NCBI RefSeq assembly: GCF_016899935.1
Contig: NZ_JACJJK010000004.1
Span: forward strand, 62,001-126,000
Length of the DNA: 64,000 nucleotides
Reading direction: 5' to 3'
Origin: Olsenella uli
GTDB lineage: Bacteria > Actinomycetota > Coriobacteriia > Coriobacteriales > Atopobiaceae
Positions 43,212-52,400 of this stretch are shown in pieces. Position 1 is the stretch's first letter; every line of letters begins with the position of its first letter. Below the pieces are notes generated by a model, which was given only the letters and a program-made list of their open reading frames with translations, was not told the DNA's origin and ran no database searches. The translations under genes were made by a program, and so were the position numbers.

Positions 43212-43833
43212 GAACCGCGCGGCCGTCAAGCTGGGCGTTCTCATCTCCGGCAGCGGGACCAACCTGCAGGCCATCATCGACCGCATCGCCGATGGCACGC
43301 TCAATGCCTCGATTGAGCTCGTGGTAAGCTCGCGGCCGAGCGCGTTTGGCCTCAAGCGCGCGGAGGCCGCCGGGCTGCAGACGCTCACGCTCTCCAAGGA
43401 GATCTACGCGGACCCGGAGCAGGCCGATGAGATCATCGCCGCCGAGCTGGTCCGGCGTGGCGTGGACTACGTGATCATGGCGGGCTACATGCGCAAGGTG
43501 CACGACCCGATCCTGGCGGCGTTCCCCAACCGCGTGGTCAACCTGCACCCGGCGCTGCTGCCGAGCTTCCCGGGCGCCCACGCGATCGCCGACGCCTACG
43601 AGCGTGGCGTCAAGGTGACGGGCGTGACGGTGCACTTTGCCAACGCCGACTACGACGCGGGCCCGATCATCGCCCAGCGCGCGCTGCCGGTCGAGGAGGG
43701 CTGGACCGTCGAGGAGCTCGAGGAGCACATCCACGAGATCGAGCACGAGCTGTACCCCGAGGTCGTGGGGCTGCTCGCCGCCGGCCGCGTGCACGTGCGG
43801 CCCAATCTGACGGTGGCGGTCGACCCGGCCTAG
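43201..43833 (+). CDS. purN: Phosphoribosylglycinamide formyltransferase
   Basis: This 210-residue folate-dependent GAR transformylase has VLISGSGTNLQAI at the N-terminus, AGYMRKVHDPIL, the catalytic VNLHPALLPSFPGAHAI (Asn and His) and VHFANADYDAGPII (Asp). It overlaps purM and runs into the convergent methyltransferase gene by 4 bp. Confidence 0.97.
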   Translation: MSDKNRAAVKLGVLISGSGTNLQAIIDRIADGTLNASIELVVSSRPSAFGLKRAEAAGLQTLTLSKEIYADPEQADEIIAAELVRRGVDYVIMAGYMRKVHDPILAAFPNRVVNLHPALLPSFPGAHAIADAYERGVKVTGVTVHFANADYDAGPIIAQRALPVEEGWTVEELEEHIHEIEHELYPEVVGLLAAGRVHVRPNLTVAVDPA

Positions 43834-44996
43834 GCGCGCTCGAGCGTGACGACCGACTCCACGTGCTTGGTGTGCGGGAACATGTCGACGGGCGTCGCGC
43901 GCGTCAGGCGGTAGCCGTGGGCGCGCAGGACCTCGAGGTCGCGGGCCTGTGTGACGACGTTGCAGCTGACGTAGACCACGCGCTGCGGCGCGAGCGCGGC
44001 TACGCCCGCGAGGAACTCGGGCGTGCTGCCGGCGCGCGGCGGGTCCATGATCACGACGTCAAAGTGCTGGTCGCGGCCCTCGTGCGCCATCCATGACGTG
44101 GCGTCCGCCGCGACGAAGCGGCAGCGGTCGGCGAGGCCGTTGGCCTCGGCGTTGCGCCGCGCGCACGCGACGGCGCCGCCCACCTGCTCGACGCCGGTCA
44201 CCCGCAGCTCGGGATGGCGGGCCGCCGCGCAGATGCCGATCGTCCCGGTCCCGCAGTAGGCGTCCAGCGCCGTCCGCGCGTCGCCGACGCCCTCGAGCGC
44301 GAGCTCGTAGAGGACCTCGGTCTGGGCGGGGTTGGTCTGATAGAAGCTCGTGGGCCCGATCTCGAAGCGACATCCGAGCAGCTCGTCGTGCATGTGGCCG
44401 GGCCCGTGGAGGGTGCGGCAGCGTCGGCTCAGGATCGCGTTGGTGCGCCGGTCGTTGACATTGAGGACGATGCTCGTGACCTCGGGGCAGGTCGTAAGCA
44501 GCTCGTCGACCACGCGGCGCTCGTTGCGCAGCTCCGGCACGCGCGAGACCAGCGTGAGCAGCACGTCGTCCGTCTTCCAGCCGCAGCGCACGACTGCGTG
44601 GCGCAGCACGCCCGTGCCTCGGTCCTCGTCGTAGGGCGGGATGTGCAGGCGTTCGGCGACGCGGGCCACCCCGTTCAGGATGCGTCGCGCGCGCGGGTCC
44701 TCCACGAGGCACGTGTCGCATGGCACGATGCGGTGCGTTCCCGCCGCGTAGAATCCGCAGAGCACGCGCCCGCCGCGCGCATGGGCAAACGGCGTCGCCG
44801 CCTTGTAGCGGTAGCGCGTCGGCTCCCCCATACCCCGAATGGGCTCGACCTCGGCGCGGTCCTGCCGCGCCATCTCGCCGAGCAGCCGCTCCACCTGCTC
44901 CTGCTTGCGGCGCAGCTGGATGGGATAGGGCACCGCGAGCCACTCGCAGCCCCCGCAGTCCCGCGCGATCGGGCAGGTGTAGGTCTTGTATCCCAT
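43830..44996 (-). CDS. RlmD/TrmA-family RNA (uracil-5-)-methyltransferase
   Basis: This 388-residue SAM-dependent enzyme methylates U at C5 in rRNA or tRNA. It has iron-sulfur-type cysteines at the N-terminus (CPIARDCGGCEW, and a later PCDTCL), RYRYKAATPFA, YQTNPAQTE, the SAM motif DAYCGTGTIGI, MDPPRAG and the catalytic Cys in VYVSCNVVTQARDL. There is no N-terminal TRAM domain. ATG 44996 follows GAAGGAGGCGTC. Which RNA is the target cannot be told from sequence. Confidence 0.92.
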   Translation of the reverse strand: MGYKTYTCPIARDCGGCEWLAVPYPIQLRRKQEQVERLLGEMARQDRAEVEPIRGMGEPTRYRYKAATPFAHARGGRVLCGFYAAGTHRIVPCDTCLVEDPRARRILNGVARVAERLHIPPYDEDRGTGVLRHAVVRCGWKTDDVLLTLVSRVPELRNERRVVDELLTTCPEVTSIVLNVNDRRTNAILSRRCRTLHGPGHMHDELLGCRFEIGPTSFYQTNPAQTEVLYELALEGVGDARTALDAYCGTGTIGICAAARHPELRVTGVEQVGGAVACARRNAEANGLADRCRFVAADATSWMAHEGRDQHFDVVIMDPPRAGSTPEFLAGVAALAPQRVVYVSCNVVTQARDLEVLRAHGYRLTRATPVDMFPHTKHVESVVTLERA

Positions 44997-45124
44997 GACG
45001 CCTCCTTCGCAGCAAGCATACCCGACCGCCGCTCCAAGCAGGCCCCGGATCATGCGCGCGGGCCTCCGCCTGCTGAAAACCCTGCGCGCCGTGGCCTCTT
45101 GGGCCGCGTCGCCCCTTCGATTCA

Positions 45125-45248
45125 CCGAGTCTGTATTTTTTCGGCGCACCTCAAAGTACAGACTCGGTTTCTGAGAAAGAACCCGCTGGTAGATGAGTTG
45201 CTCATCGAGTCTGTATTTTGCGATAGCGCGAAAAACTACAGACTCGAT
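45125..45248. repeat. GAGTCTGTA inverted-repeat array next to a DUF559-like gene
   Basis: Two hairpin units: CCGAGTCTGTATTTTT (45125) with GTACAGACTCGG (45156-45167), and ATCGAGTCTGTATTTT (45204) with CTACAGACTCGAT (45236-45248). It ends 11 bp after the stop of the minus-strand gene at 45260. It is the same family as 12565-12687. Confidence 0.93.
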
Positions 45249-45259
45249 GAATGGGCGAC

Positions 45260-46228
45260 TCAGAACAGCCGGCCTACGGGAGAAAGAAGGGTGTCGTAGA
45301 GCTCCATTTGCGCGCGGCGCTCCTCGAGCGAGTATTCGGGCTGGTCGATTCCAAGCCTCTTCCGGAGCATCCAGGTGAAGTTCTCGAACTTTGCGAAGGC
45401 GTTTATCTGGCCATAGGTTGCCGAGATGGTCTTGATGCCCATGGCCTCTATCGCGTTTCTTCGTGCCTGCGTGTGGTCGAGACGATATTGTCCGGTATGG
45501 AACCTGCGGCTGTCGTATTCGAGGTCGGCGCCAAACTCGGGCAGATAGAGATCGCCCTTGAGGAACCGGGAGCCGAGGAGCTCCTGTATTCTCTCGTCGA
45601 TTTCAATCCTCTGGTTGGCGTGCATGACAAAGGGCCCCATCCCTCCCCGGTCTGGCGGCATCCCGTACGCCATCCCAAGGAAGACCTCCGTCGGCGACGC
45701 CAATCCGTCAATGACGTATGCGAGCGCCTCGCGGGCCCGTCGCACGCCTCGGGTTCCCGGAGGGAGGCGGTCAACGTAGGCGCGCAGGGCCTCCGCCGTG
45801 GTGAGCTGTCTCCGCTCACCGGTGTAGTCGCGCCCGTCGTCGCCTATGGAGAAGGTTGAGCAGAGATAGCACCCCACGCGCACGGTTTCGAGGAGGGGCT
45901 CGGATGCGGCCGCCTGTGCGTAGGTGAGCTCGGGCGAGGCTATCGTGTTATCCCCCGAGAGATGGCAGAGGGACCCCTCCGGCAGAGGGCGGCTCACCAC
46001 GTGGGCAACCGCGCCGTCCATCCTGTGCCCCAGCCGACGGTCGGGAACGAGCAGGTGAAGAGGCCGTCGCTCGTCCGGGCCGAACGGCAGCGACTCCTCC
46101 CGCGCCTCCCGAAGCCCGGCGGTCGCGCGCACGATGGCCGCGCTGCTGGCGGGCTCCGGCAGAGCCTCGTCCCCCGTCTTGGTGAGCCAGTACCGCAGCG
46201 CCGACTCGTACCCGATGCACATCCCCAT
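45260..46228 (-). CDS. Vsr/DUF559-like putative PD-(D/E)XK protein, paralogue 1
   Basis: The protein is 322 residues. The N-terminus is IGYESALRYW. A middle part (LHLLVPDRRLGHRMDGAVAH... SPELTYAQAA) resembles the non-nuclease part of actinobacterial AbiEi/DUF559 proteins. The C-terminal PEFGADLEYDSRRFH followed by D-x3-R and GIKTISAT resembles Vsr/DUF559 endonuclease folds. It is clearly paralogous to 58633-59643. Catalytic competence is inferred only. GGGGAGGTGCCTC precedes the ATG. An inverted-repeat array follows the stop at 11 bp. Confidence 0.72.
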   Translation of the reverse strand: MGMCIGYESALRYWLTKTGDEALPEPASSAAIVRATAGLREAREESLPFGPDERRPLHLLVPDRRLGHRMDGAVAHVVSRPLPEGSLCHLSGDNTIASPELTYAQAAASEPLLETVRVGCYLCSTFSIGDDGRDYTGERRQLTTAEALRAYVDRLPPGTRGVRRAREALAYVIDGLASPTEVFLGMAYGMPPDRGGMGPFVMHANQRIEIDERIQELLGSRFLKGDLYLPEFGADLEYDSRRFHTGQYRLDHTQARRNAIEAMGIKTISATYGQINAFAKFENFTWMLRKRLGIDQPEYSLEERRAQMELYDTLLSPVGRLF

Positions 46229-46362
46229 GAGGCACCTCCCCGCTCGAAGAGCCCCCCATCATACGGATCGGACCTTGCACGAATCTCCCAAGGCCACGCT
46301 CACCCGCCCCATCCCGCCGTTCGGCGCCGCCTCGACGAATTCTCCATTTGCAAAGAGACCAA

Positions 46363-46374
46363 TGTGATATCACA
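46363..46374. promoter_or_regulatory. Palindromic operator candidate before the SPFH-RHH operon
   Basis: TGTGATATCACA is a perfect 12-bp palindrome 58 bp before the SPFH start. The small ribbon-helix-helix protein downstream is the obvious candidate to bind it. Confidence 0.55.
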
Positions 46375-46432
46375 ATGACCTCAGCCGAGGCGGGCCACCC
46401 CGGGATCGCACGGCACCAGGAAAGGATCAACC

Positions 46433-47452
46433 ATGACCGTAGAGAAGCAGGCTCGCGCCGCGTCCGGCTGGCCCATGCTCTTCGTCACCCTCGCCGCGTA
46501 CGCCGCCTCCATCTGGGGCATGATCCAGGGCATCGTCATCCTGGCCACGGCCGAGGACGCCGGCGTCCCCGCGCCCGTCACGGGCCCGGCGCTGCTCGTC
46601 AGCGGCATCGTGCTGCTCATCGCAGCCATTATCGTCACCTGCGGCTTCTTCTCGCTGCAGCCGGGCCAGGCCCGCGTGCTCGTGCTCTTTGGCAACTACG
46701 TCGGCACCGTCCGCGAGTCCGGCTTCTACTGGGTCAACCCCTTCTACTCCCACAGCCTGGGCTCGGACGGCACCGGAGCCTCCATCGACGTCAGCCTGGA
46801 GGAGGGCGCCCCGTCCGTGAAGGCGGCCGCGGCCGCCAAGGCGCTCTCCACCAAGGTCTCCCTGCGCGCCCGCACCCTCAACGGCGACCGCCTCAAGGTC
46901 AACGACAAGATGGGCAACCCCATCGAGATCGCGACCGTCGTGGTCTGGCACGTGGCCGACACCGCCAAGGCCCTCTTCGACGTGGACCACTATCCCAGCT
47001 ACGTGGCCATGCAGACGGAGACGGCCCTGCGCCACGTGGCGAGCGTCTACGCCTACGACCACATGGAGGACGACGATGCCTCCAACCAGTCCATCACGCT
47101 GCGCTCCAACATCGAGGAGGTCTCCCAGTCCCTGCGTGACGAGCTCGACCGTCGCCTCGCCCCGGCCGGCGTCTCCGTGGACGACGCCCGCCTCACCCAC
47201 CTCGCCTACGCGCCGGAGATCGCCCAGGCGATGCTGCGCCGCCAGCAGGCCGAGGCCATCATCGCCGCGCGCAAGAAGATCGTGGAGGGCGCGGTCTCCA
47301 TGGTGGACATGGCGCTCAAGGAGCTCTCCGACGGCGGCGTGGTGGAGTTCGACGAGGACCGCAAGGCCGTGATGGCCTCCAACCTGATGGTCGTGCTCTG
47401 CGGCGAGTCCGAGGCCCAGCCCGTCCTCAACACCGGCTCCCTCTATCAGTAA
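46433..47452 (+). CDS. SPFH/Band 7 domain membrane protein
   Basis: The protein is 339 residues. Two membrane helices (about 14-38 and 51-73) are followed by an SPFH domain ([46 protein letters not shown]) and a C-terminal coiled-coil-like helix ([24 protein letters not shown]). SPFH proteins form membrane-microdomain scaffolds. GGAAAGGATCAACC precedes the ATG. It is followed 15 bp later by a small RHH protein, a pairing seen in other Actinobacteria. Confidence 0.9.
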   Translation: MTVEKQARAASGWPMLFVTLAAYAASIWGMIQGIVILATAEDAGVPAPVTGPALLVSGIVLLIAAIIVTCGFFSLQPGQARVLVLFGNYVGTVRESGFYWVNPFYSHSLGSDGTGASIDVSLEEGAPSVKAAAAAKALSTKVSLRARTLNGDRLKVNDKMGNPIEIATVVVWHVADTAKALFDVDHYPSYVAMQTETALRHVASVYAYDHMEDDDASNQSITLRSNIEEVSQSLRDELDRRLAPAGVSVDDARLTHLAYAPEIAQAMLRRQQAEAIIAARKKIVEGAVSMVDMALKELSDGGVVEFDEDRKAVMASNLMVVLCGESEAQPVLNTGSLYQ

Positions 47453-47467
47453 GCGGGCGAGAAGAAC

Positions 47468-47653
47468 GTGGCCGCGCGCAAGCAATACCCGCTCCGCATA
47501 GACCCCGAGGTCTGGGCCGCAGTGGAGCGCTGGGCTGCGGACGACATGCGCAGCGCCAACGGCCAGGTGGAGTGGATCCTGCGCGACGCCCTGCGCCGCG
47601 CAGGCCGCCTGCCCAAGAAGGGCGGCCCGGCCGAGAAGAACGACAAGCGGTGA
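47468..47653 (+). CDS. Small Arc-like ribbon-helix-helix protein
   Basis: This 61-residue basic protein has KQYPLRIDPEVWAAVERWA and SANGQVEWILRDALRRAG, an Arc/MetJ-type fold. The GTG start directly follows a GAGAAGAAC motif (47459-47467) and lies 15 bp after the SPFH gene. It probably regulates the operon. A GGGGAC-type inverted repeat begins at its stop codon. Confidence 0.78.
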   Translation: MAARKQYPLRIDPEVWAAVERWAADDMRSANGQVEWILRDALRRAGRLPKKGGPAEKNDKR

Positions 47654-47695
47654 GACAGGGGACGGGTGAGACAAACGAGCCCGTCCCCTTGTCTC
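47652..47695. repeat. GGGGAC-type inverted repeat after the RHH gene
   Basis: GAGACAGGGGACGGG (47652-47666) is inverted as CCCGTCCCCTTGTCTC (47680-47695), with a 13-nt loop that holds another GAGACAA. It overlaps the stop codon and can serve as a terminator. Confidence 0.85.
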
Positions 47696-47768
47696 AAACG
47701 GCGAAGTTGCGTACAGCCGAGAAGCGCGATGCGGGCGTGACTTGTGTTGGTCGCGCGGCTTCCTGCGG

Positions 47769-47843
47769 AAACCTTGGTTTTGAAGGCGGAAAAACCAAGG
47801 TTATCTAATAACCTTGGTTTTCTGCTACGGTAGAGCAAGGTTA
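47769..47843. repeat. AACCTTGG repeats in the fic promoter region
   Basis: AACCTTGGTTTT occurs at 47770 and 47810, the inverse AAAACCAAGGTTAT at 47791-47804, and a partial GCAAGGTTA at 47835-47843. They end 12 bp before the fic ATG, so a bound protein would block its transcription or translation. Confidence 0.85.
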
Positions 47844-47855
47844 CGAGGAGGTGCC

Positions 47856-49136
47856 ATGGGAGCATACGAGACCGCATACTGGCTCACGGATACGTGGGGG
47901 ATGAGCCGTCGAGAGCCCCGAAGCGGCGCGTACCACCCCTACCGTCCCGACCTGATCGGCGGGTTCGCCCCGTCCTTCTCGGCCGCCGCCGTTGCGTCCA
48001 TCTCCCGCGCGGAGTCGGCGATTCGTGCCCTCAACGAGACGTCCTCGCATCTGACGGATACCGAGCCGCTCGCCCGGCTGATCATGCGCGCGGAGGCGCT
48101 GGCCTCGTCTCGCATCGAGGGGCTCGAGATGCCCGCGGGAAGGCTCCTTGAGTTTGAGGCGCTCGACGAACTCGGCGTGCCCCATCGTGTCGACGGCGCC
48201 GAGGCGGCAGTTATCGGCAACATAGCGGCGATGCAGCGGGGAGTCGAGCGCGCGGCGTCGTCATCGAAGCTCACGGTCGACTTGCTGTGCGACATCAACG
48301 CTGCCCTCCTCGAGGGCACCGGGGCGGCCGGATACGCCGGCGTTCTGAGGACCGAGCAGAACTGGGTTGGCGGCAACCGGGTCAACCCGCTGGGGGCGGC
48401 GTATGTTCCTCCGCGCCCGGAGCTCGTTCCGGGTCTCGTGGACGACCTGGTTTTGTTCTGCAACTCCTCGGAGCTTCCTTCCGTTGCGGTGGCGGCGATT
48501 GCTCATGCACAGTTTGAGACGATTCACCCCTTTGCGGACGGGAACGGTCGCACCGGACGGGCCCTGGTCCACATCATTCTCCGTCGGACGGGGCTGGCTC
48601 CCCGCGTGGTCCCCCCGGTGTCCCTGGTGCTGGCCACTGACCGCGAGCGCTACATCGACAACCTTGCCGCATATCGGGCGGACTCTGCCGCAGACGAGGC
48701 CAGCGCCGACGAGGCGGCAAGCGACTGGGTCGAATACTTCTCCAACGCGTGCGTCGTCGCCTGCGAGCGTGCCGCCTTCTTCGAGGCGTCCGTCGGGCGC
48801 ATCCAGGACCGCTGGAGGGAGCGCGTTCGTCCCCGAGGGAACTCTGCGGCCGATCTGCTGCTGAGTGCTCTTCCCAGCTCCCCGGTCATAAGCATCGAGT
48901 CCGGGGCGCGCCTCACGGGAAGAAGCCGTGAGGCTGTCAGGCAGGCGGTGGCGACCTTGGTGGATGCCGGCGTGCTCTACCAGAGCGCCAAGAACCGCAA
49001 GAGCAACATTTATGCAGCCCGAGACATACTTGACGCATTTACGGCCTACGAGCGGGCACTTGCCGTTCCCGGGGGAGACACTGCGGTCGAGAAGAGCGCG
49101 CGGCACGTGCCCCAACGCCCCGCGCATCGGAGATAG
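47856..49136 (+). CDS. Fic family protein (putative AMPylase)
   Basis: This 426-residue Fic protein has a complete active motif HPFADGNGRTGR (224-235), with catalytic His224. An N-terminal inhibitory-helix motif of the [ST]xxxE[GN] type, S84-S-R-I-E88-G89, indicates a class II self-inhibited enzyme. The C-terminus is a winged helix (GARLTGRSREAVRQAVATLVDAGVLYQ). Fic enzymes transfer AMP to Tyr, Ser or Thr of targets such as gyrase. ATG 47856 follows ACGAGGAGGTGCC. Distinct repeat sets lie directly before (AACCTTGG) and after (GGTTATGCGC) the gene. Confidence 0.92.
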   Translation: MGAYETAYWLTDTWGMSRREPRSGAYHPYRPDLIGGFAPSFSAAAVASISRAESAIRALNETSSHLTDTEPLARLIMRAEALASSRIEGLEMPAGRLLEFEALDELGVPHRVDGAEAAVIGNIAAMQRGVERAASSSKLTVDLLCDINAALLEGTGAAGYAGVLRTEQNWVGGNRVNPLGAAYVPPRPELVPGLVDDLVLFCNSSELPSVAVAAIAHAQFETIHPFADGNGRTGRALVHIILRRTGLAPRVVPPVSLVLATDRERYIDNLAAYRADSAADEASADEAASDWVEYFSNACVVACERAAFFEASVGRIQDRWRERVRPRGNSAADLLLSALPSSPVISIESGARLTGRSREAVRQAVATLVDAGVLYQSAKNRKSNIYAARDILDAFTAYERALAVPGGDTAVEKSARHVPQRPAHRR

Positions 49137-49151
49137 GCGCCTCGCCGGCGA

Positions 49152-49292
49152 GGTTATGCGCAGCGCCGGAGGTTATGCGCGGCGCGGCGAGGGGGCGTTC
49201 TTCTCGCCGTGCGGTCTAGCTGCGGATATAGAAGACTGACCTGTGCGCACAACCTCTGCTGGTGCGCATAACCTACGCCAGTGCGCATAACC
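49152..49292. repeat. GGTTATGCGC inverted-repeat array after fic
   Basis: GGTTATGCGC occurs at 49152 and 49171, and in inverse form at 49245 (GCGCACAACC, one change), 49264 and 49283. The array starts 15 bp after the fic stop and contains GTTCTTCTC (49197) and is followed by GAGAAGAAC (49293). Confidence 0.92.
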
Positions 49293-49467
49293 GAGAAGAA
49301 CGGCGTGCCCGAGACTTGTGTTGGTCACGTTAAATCTGGTCGCACGTGGGACAAAATCGGAATCGTTTTCCGGTGGGCCCTCCCGCTTTTTTGCTAGAGT
49401 TTGCGTGATACTCCGCATCAACGCATTTCAAACATACCGGAGTCCAAAGTCGAAGGTGAGGTCTTCA

Positions 49468-52400
49468 ATGCGCAAATTCAGAATGGGGGGGGGGTTCCTC
49501 TAGAAGGGGAACAAGCGCCCGCCTGAGGAAGTCGCGGGTGGTCGGCGCGCTCGTCGCCGTGCTCGCGGTCTCCGGAGCCGTCTTTGGCGTGGTTTCCTCC
49601 GCCCAGGCAGCGATCGGCGACGCCGACCACACGGTCACCGGCGTCAGCCCCCGTGGCACGACGATCAATCTGTTTGATTACTGGATTCAAAGCCGCGACG
49701 CAAGCGATCAGACCAACGGTGACGACTACCAGAACCGTGGAATTAACGCTGGCCATGTGCTCAAGTTCGGTGCAGGTATGGGTACGCAGGCGGACGAAAC
49801 TGTCGTCAATACCAGCGCGGTGAACCACTGGACGAGTAGCGCCGCGCCGCGTCAGGGTATCGTAGCCGAAGGGCTCGGCGATGATGGCTATCCGGTTCTT
49901 TCCGGTACCGGTGGCATTGGCACGGATTCGCTCGGTTATCTTTTTGACTCCACTGAGTTTGAGGGCAAGGCTGCCTATATGGATGTTGACGGCCTGCTCC
50001 AAGTGGACGATCAGGGCTATTACTACTACAACAGCCAGCAGAACTTTGCCCAGTTCAATGAAGATACGGATAACTTTACGCTTTACAGAGCATGGGGCGT
50101 AAAGGCAGCAGGTTCCTCTCCGAACGGTCAGTTCTTCCCCTTCAACAACGCGGCGGGGAATGATCAGGGCGATGGTGCCATCCTGAGGGAGCAGGGCTCC
50201 GGCATAACCCAGACGGACATTACGTCGACTAATGCGGCGATTAACCACTACTTCGGCCTCAACATGTCTACGCGTTTTGTCCAGCAGGACGGTGGCTATA
50301 CCGCTCCGCAGGATCAGGGCGGCGTGCCGGTTACGTATGAGTTTTCCGGCGACGACGACGTGTGGATTTACATCGACGGCGTGCTTGTTGGCGACCTTGG
50401 CGGCATTCACGATGCTTCGTCCATCTCGATTAACTTCGCGACGGGCGATGTTGTGATCAACGAGGGCAAGACCAAGCAGGTTGATGCCTCCCAGGGACAG
50501 TCGGGTGCATACTGGAACGGGCAAAAATGGGTCCGTGACGTCTCTATTGAGCAGCACACTACGCTCGGCGACATCATGCGCGGTGCTGGTGTGGCCAATG
50601 GCCTTGCCGGCAACACCTTCGCTGACGACACCTACCACACCCTCGACTTCTTCTACCTTGAGCGCGGCAACACCGACTCCAACATGTCGCTCAAGTACAA
50701 CCTCGTGAACATCCCCGAGTCCGGCATCGTGAAGGTTGACCAGTACGGTACCGAACGTTCGGGCGTGCAGTTCACGCTCAGGCAGGCGAATGCCCAGTAC
50801 GAGCCCGTTGCGGATGCGACGACCGTTTCTGGTCGTACCGACGCTAACGGCGAGATGATCTTCACCTACAAGAACAGCGCCGGGCAGGATATGCCAATCA
50901 CGCTCGAACAGATGGGCGAGCGCAGCGCATACTGGATTCTCGAAGAGACAGAGAGCGATGCGACTGCCGGTTACCGTAACCCTGGTACGGTTGAACTGCG
51001 CTTCTCGACCATAAACAGGGACGGCACGGGCGATGGCGTGCTGCTCTCCAGCAACCGGTGGGAGACGGGCGCGTACTCGCAGGCTCATGTGACCGCTACA
51101 GCGCCGACGTACGTGACCGATGTCAACAACGGAACGCATGGATCCGCCAACGGTCTGATGTTTGCTGTGGTTGCCCAGATTGACGATCAGGGCAATTACC
51201 ACCCCGTGACGGGAGATGCGTTTACTGGCTGGAATGTGGCAGATGCCACCATTGATAACGCCGCTACGAGCAAGGAGGCCATTGTTACGGCTGCCAAGGC
51301 CTCTGGCTATCAGTTCTTGCTCGGCTCTGGTGGTGCGTATCAGACGACGATCGAGGACCTGCCGGGCGACATCAACACGTATGAGTACATGCTGACTCAG
51401 AGCGGCGGCAATCCGGATGACGCTCAGTATGCCGTCAAGTACTACTGGTCCAACGCGACGTCGTTCGACGACCTGACCGCTAATAGCGATATATATGAGA
51501 TTAACCCCAACGCGGGTGACGGCTTTGAGCGCATCTTCTCGGTGACGCTTTCGGTGCCTAACATCAAGAACGAGCTCTCGCTGGTGAAGACGGACGTAAC
51601 CGACGCTGCAAGCCCTGCAGCGATGCAGGGCGTCGAATTCAAGCTGTATGCCGACGATGACCATAACGGCGTGGCAGACGGCCAGACCGCTCTCAGCACG
51701 CTGACCACCGACGAGAACGGTGAGCTTCAGGTCTACTCCAACATGGATGAGCAGATCCTCGCCAACGGCAGCTACGTGCTCGCGGAGACTACGCCTGCGG
51801 ACTATCAGGAGGAGACTGAGCCCATCCAGATCGTCGTCGATGACGATGGCGTGCACGTGAACGCGGGCGAGGATGACGACAACGTGACCGTGGAGACGGG
51901 CATTGGCAACCTCGTCTACAGCATGCGCGGCTTTGCGGCTGACGACAAGGTCGATTCCACGCTGCACGAGGTCAAGGCTCAGCCGCAGACCTCTGATACG
52001 TATCCTGTGGCTGGCACGGATTGGACGAACCAGGGCACCGAGCTGCACTTCCAGTATCAGGATCGTGGAGATAGCAACGCGCTGACCTACCAGCCCTCGC
52101 AGGGCAACGACGCCACGTATACGGCCGACGCCGGTTGGTCGCGCTTCAACGTGACGCAGTGCATGGATTCCACCCACGCGACCGGCAACGGCACCGATTA
52201 CAAGCAGAACCTTGGCGACCAGAGTCTCAACGCCCTCTTCACGGGTGACGTGACCATCCATGTGACCAACAAGCAGATTCCCACCACGAGCTCGCTCACT
52301 ATCAGCAAGACCGTGACGGGAGAGGGCGCTTCCACGAGCAGGGAGTTCACCTACACGCTGGGACTCACCGATGACGACAGTCAGCCACTGACGGATTCTT

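Noticed and set aside
49318-49503. 61-codon frame ending at the poly-G tract
   Set aside because: Its first 50 codons lie in the promoter and leader of the surface protein. Only the last part, from ATG 49468, is meaningful as the out-of-phase start.
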